Source: Candidatus Thioglobus sp.
GTDB taxonomy: Bacteria > Pseudomonadota > Gammaproteobacteria > PS1 > Pseudothioglobaceae
Direction of reading: 5' to 3'
Length of the DNA: 64,000 bases
NCBI GenBank assembly: GCA_028345055.1
Contig: JAOMCO010000002.1
Coordinates: 1 to 64,000 of the forward strand
Part shown: positions 40,418 through 52,455 of the stretch, piece by piece
How the letters are laid out: each line of letters begins with the position of its first letter
Numbering within the stretch: position 1 is the stretch's first letter
Made by a program: the position numbers and the translations under genes
The notes under the pieces: generated by a model
The model's input: the letters and a program-made list of their open reading frames with translations, nothing else
The model's database searches: none
What the model was told of the DNA's origin: nothing

Positions 40418-41665
40418 TTGGAATCACTGTCCACTTTTTGGCTAAGTGTTTTACTTTTCATTTTAATATTAGCTTCCGCTTTTTTCTCATCATCGGAAAC
40501 TTCGATGATGGCAATCAATCGCTATCGCCTTAAAACACTAATATCAAAAAACAATGTTCAAGCCAAAAGGGTTGAAAAGCTTCTCAATAATATTGATTAT
40601 TTGATTGGTGGTATTCTTTTAGGCAATAACTTTGTCAATATTCTTGCTGCGAGTATAGCCACTCTTATATCTATAAAACTTTATGGTGAAGGTTCAGTTA
40701 TTATTGCTTCAATAATTCTAACAGTAGTGATTTTAATTTTTGCTGAAAATACCCCTAAGACTTTTGCAGCAAAAAATCCTGAAAGAATTGCTCTACCTGC
40801 ATCATGGCTTCTAGAAATATTAATTAAATTATTTAAGCCTGTAATTTATTTAATTTCTTTGATATCCAATTTTATACTCAAAACTTTTGGACTTAAAATT
40901 GAGAATAAAGATAACTTAAATTCAGAAGAACTTAGAATGGCAGTCAAAGATTCAAAATCTATGATGACAAGTAACTACCAAAGAATGCTTCTAAATATCA
41001 TTGATCTTGAAAAAGTTAAAGTTGAAGACATTATGATTCCTCATCATGAACTAGTTATCGCTGATATTGATGATGAAGAGGAGCTGTTTGATCAGTTTAA
41101 GCGAATTGAACATAACAGGCTACTTATATTTCAGGGCTCTGAGAATAATATTATTGGAACAATCCATATGAGAGATGTTGTTAATAGTTATGCTAAAGAT
41201 GAGGCGAATATTTCAAAGATTAAGGATTTAATTAGAGAGCCATACTTTATTCCTGAAGGGACGACATTATCTCAGCAACTTGAACACTTCAAAACGCAAA
41301 AAAGAAGGCTTGGAATTGTGGTTGATGAATATGGAGAAGTTCAAGGAATGGTTGTACTAGATGATATTCTAGAAGAAATCGTAGGTCAATTTACATCATC
41401 TCAGGGTGAAACAATAGATGAAATAAGTTTACAAGAAGACGGAAGCTATCTAGTTGATCCTAGGATTAGCATTCGAGAACTCAACAGTGAACTCAAAATT
41501 AAATTACCTTTTGATAATGCCAAAACACTACATGGACTAATATTAGAGCAGCTTCAGATCTTTCCTCAACATAACGTTTCTTTAAAAATTGATCCACTAG
41601 TTATAGAAACGATTCAAGTCAGCAAGCAAAGCGTTAAACTTGTAAAAATTACAAAATCAAACTAG
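40418..41665 (+). CDS. CNNM/CorC (HlyC) family transporter with CBS domains
   Basis: 415 aa (TTG start); N-terminal DUF21 TM domain, CBS pair, CorC_HlyC domain. Confidence 0.9.
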   Translation: MESLSTFWLSVLLFILILASAFFSSSETSMMAINRYRLKTLISKNNVQAKRVEKLLNNIDYLIGGILLGNNFVNILAASIATLISIKLYGEGSVIIASIILTVVILIFAENTPKTFAAKNPERIALPASWLLEILIKLFKPVIYLISLISNFILKTFGLKIENKDNLNSEELRMAVKDSKSMMTSNYQRMLLNIIDLEKVKVEDIMIPHHELVIADIDDEEELFDQFKRIEHNRLLIFQGSENNIIGTIHMRDVVNSYAKDEANISKIKDLIREPYFIPEGTTLSQQLEHFKTQKRRLGIVVDEYGEVQGMVVLDDILEEIVGQFTSSQGETIDEISLQEDGSYLVDPRISIRELNSELKIKLPFDNAKTLHGLILEQLQIFPQHNVSLKIDPLVIETIQVSKQSVKLVKITKSN

Positions 41666-41680
41666 CTTGATTTAATAGTA

Positions 41681-43492
41681 TCATCCTAGTGATTTAACCA
41701 ATGGCTTAAGGTAATCTTGATATTTTTTCCAATCATTAGAACTTCCTTGATAGATTTTTTTTCTAACTTGTAATGCACTAGCAGTTTGAACATCACGTTT
41801 ATTCTCATGAAATTTTAGACAATTTTGATCCCAATTTAAATCACAATATTTAATTAACTTTCTTGTTTCCATTTCCTGATTTTTGGTAAGCTCTTCATAA
41901 GATAAGTCATAAATTTTTCCAGGATATAAATTTTTCCAATAGTTCATTAGATCATCATATAAGCTATAGAATTTAGCTAAATCATCAAAGTTATAGGCCC
42001 AACCGTTACCTTGACCACTAAAATAATGCTTGTAAATTGACCAGCAAGTAGCTCTTGCATCCCTTTTAATATGAACGATACTAGCTTCAGGCAAAGAAGA
42101 AACTATAAAACCAATATTTCTAAAATTTAAAGGCCATTTATCTGTAATTAATTTTTTAGAGGTATCAATTCTAGATAATGAGTCAAGGTACTCTTGGCGA
42201 ATTGAAGAAAACTCTTCATTAGATAAACTGTATTTTTTTAGAGCTGAATGCTCTTCCATTATTGGAATTATTGCATTACTTAAATTTCTCAACTCACCTG
42301 CACCATAAACTTGATGATGACTAGATATAATTTGTTCCACGAGTGATGTGCCTGACCTTGGCATGCCAACTATGAATATAGGTCTGATTGTTAAATCATC
42401 GTATGTAATATTTTTTTTCTTATTGTTGTTTTTATTTGGAAAAAATTGTTTGATTACACTATTATGATTTTCTGACTTCTCTATAGAATAACCAAGCTCT
42501 AATTTTCGCAAATGGTTTCCTTCATTCAAAAATTTAAAAAACTCTTTATGATCTCCCAAATCTTCATTTGCCTTTGCTAAGGCAAAGTTTAAGTATATTC
42601 TATCTTTTTGACTTAATTCTTTTTTTCTAATAAGTGACTTCATTTGCGAAATCTGTAAATCATTTGAAGTATAAGTTTTTACTCCACTTAGATTATGATG
42701 AGCGGTTGAATATGAAGGATCAAGGTCTATTGCTTTTTCAAAATTTTCTTTTGCTAACTTAACTTCTCCAATACGAAGATAGCTAATTCCAAGGTTATTA
42801 ATAGCAATGGCAAAATTTGGATTTAGTTCTTCAGCCTTCTTGAATAAATTAATCGCCTCATGGGCTTTATTGAGTCCAAGATATGAATTTCCTAAATTAT
42901 TATAAGCTTCGGCAAACTCTGGTTTCAGAGCAACTGCCCATTCTAGATGCTCAATTGCAGAAATAAAATCTCCCTTAACAAGGAAAATTTGTCCCAGATT
43001 ATTGTGCGCATTAGGATAGTTCTTATTACAATTTAATGCATTTTGATAAGCTCTAATTGCATTATCAGAATCATCCACCTCACGAAGAGTAACTCCGAGA
43101 TTATAATAGGCTTCCGCATAATCTGGCTTGAGAGAGGTAGCTTTAGTAAAATCATTAATTGCTCCTGTATAATTTTGATTTGCCTTATTACATACTGCCC
43201 TAATATTATAAAGTATGGCTTCATTAGGGTAGTTTTTGATTAATGGCTCGACAATATCTATTGCTTTTTTAATCTTTCCTTCTGTGACTAATGAAATAGC
43301 AGTTTGAAGATCTTGTCTAGCAATAGGAGCTTGATTTTTTTTATTTTTTAGCATCAAAATACCACTTTTAGCATCTCTATTATTTGGAGAAGATTGCAAG
43401 ATTTCTAGATAAATCAATTCTGCCTCATCTAGATTACCTTTGATAAGGAGTTTTTTTGCACGAGATAAAAGTCTGTCAGTTTTTATTGTCAT
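41681..43492 (-). CDS. TPR-repeat sulfotransferase family protein
   Basis: 603 aa; multiple TPRs (AEAYYNLGVTLREV, PNAHNNLGQIF) then PAPS-binding IFIVGMPRSGTSLVEQI. Confidence 0.9.
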   Translation of the reverse strand: MTIKTDRLLSRAKKLLIKGNLDEAELIYLEILQSSPNNRDAKSGILMLKNKKNQAPIARQDLQTAISLVTEGKIKKAIDIVEPLIKNYPNEAILYNIRAVCNKANQNYTGAINDFTKATSLKPDYAEAYYNLGVTLREVDDSDNAIRAYQNALNCNKNYPNAHNNLGQIFLVKGDFISAIEHLEWAVALKPEFAEAYNNLGNSYLGLNKAHEAINLFKKAEELNPNFAIAINNLGISYLRIGEVKLAKENFEKAIDLDPSYSTAHHNLSGVKTYTSNDLQISQMKSLIRKKELSQKDRIYLNFALAKANEDLGDHKEFFKFLNEGNHLRKLELGYSIEKSENHNSVIKQFFPNKNNNKKKNITYDDLTIRPIFIVGMPRSGTSLVEQIISSHHQVYGAGELRNLSNAIIPIMEEHSALKKYSLSNEEFSSIRQEYLDSLSRIDTSKKLITDKWPLNFRNIGFIVSSLPEASIVHIKRDARATCWSIYKHYFSGQGNGWAYNFDDLAKFYSLYDDLMNYWKNLYPGKIYDLSYEELTKNQEMETRKLIKYCDLNWDQNCLKFHENKRDVQTASALQVRKKIYQGSSNDWKKYQDYLKPLVKSLG

Positions 43493-43735
43493 CTTTTATT
43501 CGATAAATTCTAGGATAAAGACTATTTTAAATAGTTATAAAGGAATTTTATAGTATTTCTCAAGATCATATTTTCTAAGATTAAAAAACGTTTTTTTAAA
43601 TCATTAAAGCTAAAATAGAAATTAATAAATTTTTATATTAATATTAGAGAATTGCTATAAAACTATGCAAAATTTTAAGATTAATTTAGGTATTATCTTT
43701 AATAAATTAAATAATTCAATTTAACAAGGAAAAGA

Positions 43736-44725
43736 ATGTTTAAATTCTTCACAGAAAAACAATGGGCATTATGGGCATATCTTGGTTCAATAATAATTCT
43801 ATCTTCTCTATGGATTCAGGTTCAGATTGATGTCAAAATAAATGAATGGTTTGGTGAATTCTATGACATGATTCAAAAGGCTTTGGCTGAACCAAATACT
43901 GTAACTATTGAGGAGTACTTTGCTGGACTATGGTCGTTTATAAGTCTTGCAATGATTTATGTTGCAATCGCTGTTCTTGTTTCATTTTTTACTAATCACT
44001 TTTTGTTTAGATGGCGAACAGCAATGGTTGATTGGTACCACAGCGTCTATGATAAAGCTAGAACTATTGAGGGGGCATCTCAACGTGTTCAGGAGGATAC
44101 AATAAAGTTTAGTAGAATTATGGAGAGTCTGGGAACAAGCTTCATTTCAGCAGTTATGATAATTGTAGAATTCTTGCCCATATTATTTGGTCTATCAATT
44201 GGTATTCCAATTTTCTTTTTTGGAGATTGGGAGTATGGATTAGTTGTTGGTGCTCTTATATGGTCAGTTGGTGGTACTTTGTTTTTAGTAGCTCTTGGAT
44301 TACTCTTAAGACTTGTTGGTGTTGAGTATGATCTGCAAAAACAAGAAGCTGCTTATCGAAAAATACTTGTTATTGCCGAAGATGATGGAAATGTAAGACC
44401 AAAAACGCTTGATGAATTATTTGATGATGTTCGCAAGATACATTTTGTAAGCTATCTGCGCTATTTATATTTTAATATCGGGAACATAGCGTACCTTCAG
44501 CTAAATGTTTTGAGTGCATATGTTTTCCTAGCACCAGCTATCGTAGCAGGTGCTGTAACCTTAGGTGTAATGCAACAAATAATTAGAGCATTTGGAAGGG
44601 TTGAGGGCAGCATGCAGTACTTGTTAAAAGCATGGCCTACGATCATTGAACTTGCTAGTGTCTATAAACGTTTAAGGGAATTTGAAACTCAAATTGAATT
44701 AATGAATGAGGAAGTAACTGAATAA
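43736..44725 (+). CDS. SbmA/BacA-like peptide transporter family protein
   Basis: 329 aa membrane protein; LFRWRTAMVDWYHSVYDKAR.. GASQRVQEDTIKFSRIMESLG. Confidence 0.85.
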   Translation: MFKFFTEKQWALWAYLGSIIILSSLWIQVQIDVKINEWFGEFYDMIQKALAEPNTVTIEEYFAGLWSFISLAMIYVAIAVLVSFFTNHFLFRWRTAMVDWYHSVYDKARTIEGASQRVQEDTIKFSRIMESLGTSFISAVMIIVEFLPILFGLSIGIPIFFFGDWEYGLVVGALIWSVGGTLFLVALGLLLRLVGVEYDLQKQEAAYRKILVIAEDDGNVRPKTLDELFDDVRKIHFVSYLRYLYFNIGNIAYLQLNVLSAYVFLAPAIVAGAVTLGVMQQIIRAFGRVEGSMQYLLKAWPTIIELASVYKRLREFETQIELMNEEVTE

Positions 44726-45535
44726 TCAATTAGTAATTGATTGACCCATTTTTAGTTGCTGTTCTTGTTTAAGAAATAACTCTGGTGACTCATTTGGAAG
44801 CATAAGAATGACTGTTGAGCCCATGTTAAATCGACCTAGCTCCTCTCCCTTGGTTAAGCTTATTTGACGAGAATCATAGCCATATGTTTTAATTGACTTA
44901 TTATAAGGAGGAGTTATTTGACCCTCCCATGAAGTCTCCATAGATCCAACAAAAATAGCCCCAATCATGATTAAGGCTATTTCACCAAACTCTGAATCGA
45001 AATAACATACAAGTCTCTCGTTTCTTGCAAATACATTGTCAATATTATTTACTGTGCTTTGATTAACTGAGAAAAGATTTCCTGGAATGTATTTCATTGT
45101 TTTTAAAATACCATTACATGGCATATGAATGCGATGATAATCCCTAGGTGATAAATAAATTGTTGCAAAACTATTAAAAAAATTATTTTTCGAATTATCT
45201 GCAAGTAAAGCTGAGACTGAGTATTGTTTACCCTTTGCTTGGAAGATTATTGAATCCTCTATCCTTCCCCACTGAGAAACTAACCCATCAACTGGAGAAA
45301 TTAATTTTGAATTAGATATTGGCCTTGAATCAGACTTAAGAGATCGCGTAAAAAAATCATTGAAATCTTTATATTCCTTAATATTTTCAAACTTGGCCTC
45401 ACTCAAATTAACTCCATAGTTTGAAACAAACCATGCAGTAAAGGTATTTTTAATCCAAGAAATTTTTATTCTTGCAAATCGAAACATAAGCCTCGATAAA
45501 AGATGTTGAGGCAATAAAAACTGTAGAAATGTCAT
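44726..45535 (-). CDS. psd: Phosphatidylserine decarboxylase
   Basis: 269 aa; SPVDGLVSQWG, YLSPRDYHRIHMPC, autocleavage region FNMGSTVILM. Confidence 0.95.
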   Translation of the reverse strand: MTFLQFLLPQHLLSRLMFRFARIKISWIKNTFTAWFVSNYGVNLSEAKFENIKEYKDFNDFFTRSLKSDSRPISNSKLISPVDGLVSQWGRIEDSIIFQAKGKQYSVSALLADNSKNNFFNSFATIYLSPRDYHRIHMPCNGILKTMKYIPGNLFSVNQSTVNNIDNVFARNERLVCYFDSEFGEIALIMIGAIFVGSMETSWEGQITPPYNKSIKTYGYDSRQISLTKGEELGRFNMGSTVILMLPNESPELFLKQEQQLKMGQSITN

Positions 45536-47238
45536 CAGACAAGCTTACTGAGTATAAAGCTTACTGAATTCTTAAAATCAATTTCAGCTTTATCTGCATG
45601 GGATCTAGATTTGTATTCAATTTTCCCATTATCAGCATGAGTGTCACTAATCACCAGTCGGTGAGGAATACCCAAAAGTTCAGAGTCTGCAAACATAATT
45701 CCAGGTCGCTCTTTTCGATCATCAAGCAATACATCAATATTTTTTTCTTTGCAGTCTAGATAAAGCTGATCTGCAAGTCCTCTAACACGCGATGATTTAT
45801 GATAGTTGATTGGGACTATAACAAGATCAAAGGGCGCTATGGCTCTTGGAAAAATAATCCCTTTCTCATCATGGTTCTGCTCAATACTTGCAGCAATAAT
45901 TCTATTTACTCCAATACCATAGCAACCCATGTTCATATTAACCGCCCTTCCATCTTCACCAATAACATTAGCATTCATTGAATCTGAGTATTTTGTACCA
46001 AGCTGAAAAATATGACCTACTTCAATTCCTCTTTTAATTTCTATATTACCCTGACCATCTGGTGATGGGTCGCCAGCAACAACATTGCGCAGATCACTAG
46101 GATTAATTTGTTTTGTATCTCTTTGCCAATTTACTCCAATAAAGTGTTTATCATTTTCGTTAGCACCACAAACAAAATCAGACAAACAAGCCGCAGCATA
46201 GTCAACAAAAATTGGAATGTCTAAATTTACAACGCCAATGGAGCCAAAATTACAACCTAGTTTCTTAACAACTTCCTCTTCATCTGCCATTTGAAGTGGC
46301 TGTTTAATACCCTTAAGTTTTGAGGCTTTAACTTCATTGAGTTCATGATCGCCTCTTAATACAAGTGCTACTAGACTCCCATCACTTCCAATGACAACAA
46401 GTGTTTTAATAGATTTCTGAGGATCAACTTTTAACAAATTACAGACATCATCAATTGTCTTTACTCCCAGCGTTTCAACCTCTTTCAAATCCTCTTCAGG
46501 AGAATTTGGCTCTCCCTGTGAAAAAGTTTCGGCTCTCTCAAGATTTGCAGCATAGTCCGAGCTATCAGAAAAGCAAATAGTATCCTCACCAGATTCAGCT
46601 ATCACATGAAACTCATGTGAGCTATCACCTCCAATTGCACCAGAATCAGCCAATACAGCCCTATAATCCAAACCAACTCGATCAAAAATATTGCAATATG
46701 TCTGATGCATTACTTTATAAGTCTCACCGAGTGATTCCTCATTCATATGAAAAGAGTAAGCATCCTTCATAATAAATTCTCTAGAACGCATCACTCCAAA
46801 ACGAGGTCGAATTTCATCTCTAAATTTTGTTTGAATTTGGTAAAAGTTAATTGGAAGCTGTTTATAGCTTCGTATGTATTGTTTTGCAATGTTGGTGATA
46901 ACTTCCTCATGTGTTGGGCCCAAACAAAAATCTCTATCATGTCTGTCTTTAAATCGAAGTAATTCTGGGCCATACTCTTCCCATCTTTTAGACTCTTGCC
47001 AAAGTTCTGCCGGCTGGGCAACTGGCATTAATACTTCTAGTGCCGATGATTTATTCATTTCCTCTCTGATAATTTTTTCAACCTTTTGTATAACTTTAAG
47101 TCCAATCGGTAAATAAGAATAGAGTCCAGATGCTAGTTTAGATATGAGCCCAGCTCTTATCATTAATTGGTGCGAAATGATCTTAGCATCGTTTGGCGCC
47201 TCTTTAACTGTGGAGATTAAATAATCACTGCTTTTCAT
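45535..47238 (-). CDS. proS: Prolyl-tRNA synthetase
   Basis: 567 aa class II aaRS with YbaK-like insertion; [31 protein letters not shown]. Confidence 0.98.
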   Translation of the reverse strand: MKSSDYLISTVKEAPNDAKIISHQLMIRAGLISKLASGLYSYLPIGLKVIQKVEKIIREEMNKSSALEVLMPVAQPAELWQESKRWEEYGPELLRFKDRHDRDFCLGPTHEEVITNIAKQYIRSYKQLPINFYQIQTKFRDEIRPRFGVMRSREFIMKDAYSFHMNEESLGETYKVMHQTYCNIFDRVGLDYRAVLADSGAIGGDSSHEFHVIAESGEDTICFSDSSDYAANLERAETFSQGEPNSPEEDLKEVETLGVKTIDDVCNLLKVDPQKSIKTLVVIGSDGSLVALVLRGDHELNEVKASKLKGIKQPLQMADEEEVVKKLGCNFGSIGVVNLDIPIFVDYAAACLSDFVCGANENDKHFIGVNWQRDTKQINPSDLRNVVAGDPSPDGQGNIEIKRGIEVGHIFQLGTKYSDSMNANVIGEDGRAVNMNMGCYGIGVNRIIAASIEQNHDEKGIIFPRAIAPFDLVIVPINYHKSSRVRGLADQLYLDCKEKNIDVLLDDRKERPGIMFADSELLGIPHRLVISDTHADNGKIEYKSRSHADKAEIDFKNSVSFILSKLV

Positions 47239-47279
47239 ATAAAATGTCTTAATATCAATAAATAATTAGATTTTACCTA

Positions 47280-47915
47280 ATGCCGGATTTTCAAACTTTA
47301 TTAATTTATATTATTCCATTGCTTTTCGCAATTACTCTTCATGAGGCTGCTCATGGCTGGGTTGCGAGTAAGCTAGGTGATCACACTGCAAGAATGATGG
47401 GTAGAGTTACTCTAGATCCTACAAAGCATATTGATCCAATTGGAACTATAGCGATTCCCTTAGTTTTATTAATCTCTTCATCAGGATTTATATTTGGATG
47501 GGCTAAGCCGGTTCCAATTAACTTCAACGCACTTCGTAACGGAAAAAATGGCATGATATGGGTTGCTTTAGCAGGACCTGCTGCAAATATATTCATGGCA
47601 ATATGCTGGCTATTCATAATGATTATTGCGATTAATATGAATATTGCCGTATTAATCGAAATGGGACGCGTTGGAATTCTTGTTAATTGTGTTCTAGCTG
47701 TATTTAATCTATTACCTATACCTCCTCTGGATGGCTCAAGGGTGATTAGTGCACTTCTTCCAAATCGATTAGCATATCAATATAATCAACTTGAACAGTA
47801 TGGCCTATATATATTATTAGGATTAATGTTTCTTGGAGGTTTTAATTATTTGGTAAGGCCATTGGTTGAGTTTATTTTGAGCTGGTTTAACTATGCCCTT
47901 ATTATTCTAGGATGA
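47280..47915 (+). CDS. Site-2 protease family (M50) membrane metalloprotease
   Basis: 211 aa; HEAAHGWVASKLGD zinc motif, LLPIPPLDGSRV. Confidence 0.93.
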   Translation: MPDFQTLLIYIIPLLFAITLHEAAHGWVASKLGDHTARMMGRVTLDPTKHIDPIGTIAIPLVLLISSSGFIFGWAKPVPINFNALRNGKNGMIWVALAGPAANIFMAICWLFIMIIAINMNIAVLIEMGRVGILVNCVLAVFNLLPIPPLDGSRVISALLPNRLAYQYNQLEQYGLYILLGLMFLGGFNYLVRPLVEFILSWFNYALIILG

Positions 47916-49289
47916 ACAACTAAGCTCAAGGTTATTAGCCCAATCAGGTGGCTCACTATCATATGAATCATAGCCATTATGAGAATCAAAAGGCCTTTCA
48001 AGCAGCCTGAAGAGAACATCAATTTCCTCATAATCACCTAAATCTTCTGCTTTTCTTATTGCCACTTCAGCCAAGTAGTTTCGTAGAATATATTTAGGAT
48101 TAAACTGTTTCATTAGAACTAGACTTTGATTTAAATCCTGTTCCTTGTTAATTCTTTTTTTGTAATCTTTAAACCAAGATTTAAAATCATCTCCCAATAA
48201 ATTCTTTTTTTGATTTGAGAGTTCTCTCATTGAGCGGTGATAGTCTTTTTTATTATTATAAAGAAGCTCTAAAAAGTTATTAATTAGTGCATTATCGCCA
48301 TCATCTTGCAAAATTAAACCGAACTTACTCCTCATCAAGTATGAGTACTCTTTGACTAATATTTTTTCATAGGAGGATAACGCATCCTTTAGTTGTTCCT
48401 CTTGAATAAGTGACTTTAAAGCTCCAGCAAGTCGCTGTAAGTTCCATAATGCAACTGACGGCTGCCTCTCAAATGAGTATCTTCCTTGTGTATCTGAATG
48501 ATTACAGATAAAGGCTGGATCATAGGTTTCCATAAAACTGAAAGGCCCATAATCAATTGTTAAACCAAGAATTGACATATTGTCTGTATTCATAACTCCA
48601 TGAGAAAAGCCCTGAGCTTGCCATCTTGCTATCATTATTGCGGTCAATTCTATAGCCCTTTTAAAGAGCCCTAAATAATCTCCTTGCTCAAGCTCTGTCA
48701 TATGATGTTTGATTACAAAATCTGCTATTTTTTTTACATTTTCATTTTGATCTTGGGATGCAAAATATTCAAAGTGACCAAACCGGATATGACTCTCTGC
48801 AACTCGGGTAACGATAGCTGCACTTTCAACATGCTCTCTATAAACTTGTGTACTACTATTCACAATAGCAAGAGCCCTAGTAGTTGGAATATTGAGGCCT
48901 TGCATAGCAATTGAGCATAGGTACTCACGTATACTTGATCGAAGGACAGCTCGTCCATCAGCTCCTCGAGAAAAGGGGGACGTTCCAGCACCCTTTAGAG
49001 AAAGCTCTAAACCATCTATCTCACCAATCAGGCAAGAACGGCCATCACCTAGCTGGGGGACAAAATATCCAAATTGATGCCCAGCATAGACTGTAGATAT
49101 TGGACTTTCCTCAGCTAAAGGTTTTTCACCAGAGCAGATTCCGAGAAGCTCATTATCATTCGATTTGAGGCTCAAATCTTGCATAAGACTCTCATTAATA
49201 TGAATCAAAGAAGTATTTTCTAGCTTTTGAGTATCAACATGAGCAAAAAAATCACTGCCTAAATCTTTGAATTTAAGAGAGCTTTTCAT
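47907..49289 (-). CDS. selO: SelO (YdiU/UPF0061) pseudokinase-type protein adenylyltransferase
   Basis: 460 aa; [50 protein letters not shown]; antepenultimate Cys (C-S-S-stop). Confidence 0.94.
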   Translation of the reverse strand: MKSSLKFKDLGSDFFAHVDTQKLENTSLIHINESLMQDLSLKSNDNELLGICSGEKPLAEESPISTVYAGHQFGYFVPQLGDGRSCLIGEIDGLELSLKGAGTSPFSRGADGRAVLRSSIREYLCSIAMQGLNIPTTRALAIVNSSTQVYREHVESAAIVTRVAESHIRFGHFEYFASQDQNENVKKIADFVIKHHMTELEQGDYLGLFKRAIELTAIMIARWQAQGFSHGVMNTDNMSILGLTIDYGPFSFMETYDPAFICNHSDTQGRYSFERQPSVALWNLQRLAGALKSLIQEEQLKDALSSYEKILVKEYSYLMRSKFGLILQDDGDNALINNFLELLYNNKKDYHRSMRELSNQKKNLLGDDFKSWFKDYKKRINKEQDLNQSLVLMKQFNPKYILRNYLAEVAIRKAEDLGDYEEIDVLFRLLERPFDSHNGYDSYDSEPPDWANNLELSCSS

Positions 49290-50700
49290 TTAATATCTCA
49301 TTAACCTGTTTTGGGTTAGCTTTTCCTTTAGAAGCTTTCATAACCTGACCAATAAAAAAGCCAAGTAGTTTCGAATTACCATCTTTAAACTGTTGAACTT
49401 GGCCAGGATTATTCTCAATAACATCATCAATAATCGACTCAATAGCGCTTGAATCTGTCATCTGTTTTAAGCCTTGTTTTTCAATGATTTCATCTGCAGT
49501 TCCTTTACCATCCCACATTAATTTGAAAACATCCTTAGCAATTTTTCCAGAAATCGTGTTATCAGTAATTCTTGAAATCAACAGAAATAACTCACCTGAA
49601 GAGATTGGTGAATCGACAATCTCAAGTTGACTTTTATTGAGAGCTGCAGAGAGATCACCCATAACCCAATTGGCAGAGAGTTTTGCGTCTGCACCTTGTT
49701 TTATAATATTTTCAAAATAATCAGCCATTTCTTTTTGCGATGTTAAAACCTCTGCATCGTATGAACTTAATCCAAGTGAGTCAATAAATCTTATCTTTTT
49801 TTCAGTTGGAAGTTCTGGAAGCTCTTTCTTAATCTCTTCCAGAAGCTCATCACTAATTACAACTGGTAGTAAATCAGGGTCAGGGAAATATCTATAATCA
49901 TTAGCCTCTTCCTTTGACCTCATAGACCTAGTCTCATTTTTGATTGAATCATAGAGTCTGGTTTCTTGCACTACAGAACCACCCTCCTCCAAAATGTCAA
50001 TCTGTCTTTCAACTTCAATATTAATAGCCTTCTCTAAGAATTTAAATGAGTTGATATTCTTTAGTTCAGATCTTGTTCCTAGCTCTTCACCCTGCTTTCT
50101 GACTGAAACATTAGCATCACATCGGAAAGAGCCCTCTTGCATATTTCCATCACATATTTCAATATATTGAACTAAAGCATGAATTTTTTTGGCATAGGCT
50201 ACAGCTTCTTTTGCACTACTCATATCAGGCTCGGAGACAATCTCAAGCAAAGGGGTTCCAGCTCTGTTCAGATCTATTGCCGTATAGTCATCATACAGGT
50301 CATGGATAGATTTGCCTGCGTCCTCTTCAAGATGAGCACGAGTGATACCCACTGTCTTATTGTCTCCACTCTCTAAAGTGATTTCAATAGAGCCCTGACC
50401 AACGATTGGGATTTCAAATTGTGAGATTTGATAACCTTTGGGTAAGTCAGGATAAAAATAATTCTTTCTCGCAAAAATAGAGTGTTTATTAATAGCTGCA
50501 TCCACTGACAGGCCAAAACGAAGCGCCATTTTAACAACTTCCTCATTTAAAACTGGTAACACTCCAGGAAAACCAAGATCTACAGCACAAGCCTGAGTAT
50601 TTGCTTTAGAGCCAAATGCAGTTGAGGCACCAGAAAAAATCTTTGATTTAGTTCTTAATTGTGAGTGAATTTCTAAGCCAATTACAGTTTCCCAAGTCAT
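49273..50700 (-). CDS. gatB: Asp-tRNA(Asn)/Glu-tRNA(Gln) amidotransferase subunit B
   Basis: 475 aa; [36 protein letters not shown]. Confidence 0.98.
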   Translation of the reverse strand: MTWETVIGLEIHSQLRTKSKIFSGASTAFGSKANTQACAVDLGFPGVLPVLNEEVVKMALRFGLSVDAAINKHSIFARKNYFYPDLPKGYQISQFEIPIVGQGSIEITLESGDNKTVGITRAHLEEDAGKSIHDLYDDYTAIDLNRAGTPLLEIVSEPDMSSAKEAVAYAKKIHALVQYIEICDGNMQEGSFRCDANVSVRKQGEELGTRSELKNINSFKFLEKAINIEVERQIDILEEGGSVVQETRLYDSIKNETRSMRSKEEANDYRYFPDPDLLPVVISDELLEEIKKELPELPTEKKIRFIDSLGLSSYDAEVLTSQKEMADYFENIIKQGADAKLSANWVMGDLSAALNKSQLEIVDSPISSGELFLLISRITDNTISGKIAKDVFKLMWDGKGTADEIIEKQGLKQMTDSSAIESIIDDVIENNPGQVQQFKDGNSKLLGFFIGQVMKASKGKANPKQVNEILNEKLS

Positions 50701-50710
50701 AGAAGAGCCC

Positions 50711-52153
50711 CTACTTTTCAGCTGGCGAATTATTATGCCAGTCAGTCCTCATTTGAAATTGATGCGCTACATTTAAGAGTAGTTCTTCTGACCAGTGGTT
50801 TCCAATTAACTGGAGTCCTACAGGCAAGTTACCTGAAAATCCAGCTGGAATACTCATTCCTGGAAGCCCTGCCAAGTTAACAGATAGCGTATATATATCA
50901 GCTAAATACATCGAAACAGGATCTTTAACTGAACCTAAGTCAAAAGCTACAGTTGGTGAGACTGGTCCCATGATGACATCAACCTTATTAAATGCTTTTT
51001 TAAAGTCCTCACTGATAAGCTGACGTACTTTTTGTGCTTTTAAATAGTAGGCGTCATAGTAACCTGCTGATAATGCATAAGCACCGATCATTATTCTTCT
51101 TTTAACCTCTTCTCCAAAACCCTCAGAACGTGATCTCAGATATAAATCATTTAAATCCTTTGGAGCTTTACAGCGATAGCCATATCTGACTCCATCAAAT
51201 CTAGAGAGGTTGGATGAACATTCACATGGGGCAACAATATAGTAGGCTGGAATTGCATGGACCGAGTTTGGAAGAGAGATCTCTTTAATCTCTGCCCCCA
51301 TTGACTCATATTCTTTAATAGACTGCATCACTATCTTTTCAACACCAGAGTCTAAACCTTCAGAAAAGTACTCTTTTGGCAGTCCAATCTTTAGACCATT
51401 GATACTATTTTCGAGGCACTGAGTATAGTCAGGAACCGATTTATTAGCGCTGGTAGAATCGTGTTTATCAAAGCCAGCCATTGCGTTTAGAATAATTGCA
51501 GCATCCTCTACAGTTTGGGTCATTGGTCCTGCCTGATCAAGACTTGATGCATATGCAATCATCCCATATCGAGAAATTCTTCCATAGGTTGGCTTCAGCC
51601 CAGTTATACCGCAAAGGCTTGCTGGTTGGCGAATACTTCCCCCTGTATCAGTCCCGGTTGCAAAAGGAGATAAACGCGCTGCAACTGCTGCTGCTGAACC
51701 ACCAGAGGAGCCACCTGGAACTTTATTGATATCCCAGGGATTTTGAACAGGACCAAAATATGAGTTTTCATTCGATGATCCCATCGCGAATTCATCCATA
51801 TTCGTCTTTCCAAGCATAACCATATTTTCATTATTCAGTTTCTTTGTGACAGTAGCGTCATAAGGAGAAATAAACGAATCCAACATTTTAGAACCGGCAG
51901 AAGTCTTGACACCCTTAGTACAAAAGATATCTTTATGGGCATAAGGCATCCCAGTAAGAATTGAGCTATCCCCTTTTGTTATTTTTTTATCCGCCTCCTT
52001 TGCTTGAGAGAGCGCCTCATCTTCAGTAATCGAGATAAACGCGTTCAAATCTGAGTTCTTGATTCTATCTAAATAATGCTGGGTAAGCTCAAAAGAGGAA
52101 AAATCCTTATTTTTTAGACCCTTTATTATCTTAGCAACGGTTAAATTATGCAT
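50711..52153 (-). CDS. gatA: Asp-tRNA(Asn)/Glu-tRNA(Gln) amidotransferase subunit A
   Basis: 480 aa amidase signature; [29 protein letters not shown]. Confidence 0.98.
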   Translation of the reverse strand: MHNLTVAKIIKGLKNKDFSSFELTQHYLDRIKNSDLNAFISITEDEALSQAKEADKKITKGDSSILTGMPYAHKDIFCTKGVKTSAGSKMLDSFISPYDATVTKKLNNENMVMLGKTNMDEFAMGSSNENSYFGPVQNPWDINKVPGGSSGGSAAAVAARLSPFATGTDTGGSIRQPASLCGITGLKPTYGRISRYGMIAYASSLDQAGPMTQTVEDAAIILNAMAGFDKHDSTSANKSVPDYTQCLENSINGLKIGLPKEYFSEGLDSGVEKIVMQSIKEYESMGAEIKEISLPNSVHAIPAYYIVAPCECSSNLSRFDGVRYGYRCKAPKDLNDLYLRSRSEGFGEEVKRRIMIGAYALSAGYYDAYYLKAQKVRQLISEDFKKAFNKVDVIMGPVSPTVAFDLGSVKDPVSMYLADIYTLSVNLAGLPGMSIPAGFSGNLPVGLQLIGNHWSEELLLNVAHQFQMRTDWHNNSPAEK

Positions 52154-52155
52154 GA

Positions 52156-52443
52156 TTACTCAATTACTGTTGGGACGAGAAAATGACCTTTACCGGTCTT
52201 TGGGGCAATCGCTTGAAATTCTTCAGAAAGATCATCTTCCAAGACCTTGTCCTCCCTTAATCGTTGGGACATTTTTAATGGGTGTGCCATTGGCTCAGCA
52301 TCACCAGTATCTATTTCGCCAAGCTTGTCCATTAAACTTAGAATATTGTTTAGCTCAGCAGTAGCTTGCTCAATGTCTGAATCTTCAATATTGAGCCTAG
52401 CTAGGTGCGCAATTTCTTTAACTTTTTTATTATCTAATGACAT
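52156..52443 (-). CDS. gatC: Asp-tRNA(Asn)/Glu-tRNA(Gln) amidotransferase subunit C
   Basis: 95 aa; [11 protein letters not shown], start of gatCAB operon. Confidence 0.95.
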   Translation of the reverse strand: MSLDNKKVKEIAHLARLNIEDSDIEQATAELNNILSLMDKLGEIDTGDAEPMAHPLKMSQRLREDKVLEDDLSEEFQAIAPKTGKGHFLVPTVIE

Positions 52444-52455
52444 ATTTAAAACTAG

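Noticed and set aside
43493-43735. Long AT-rich intergenic region as a possible small RNA or origin-like element
   Set aside because: No hairpin with T-tail, no repeats resembling DnaA-box clusters; only low-complexity AT sequence.
44724-44742. AATCAATTA-G-TAATTGATT palindrome at convergent sbmA-like/psd ends
   Set aside because: All-AT-rich stem with a 1-nt centre and no T-tail; weak as a terminator and plausible by chance in AT-rich DNA.
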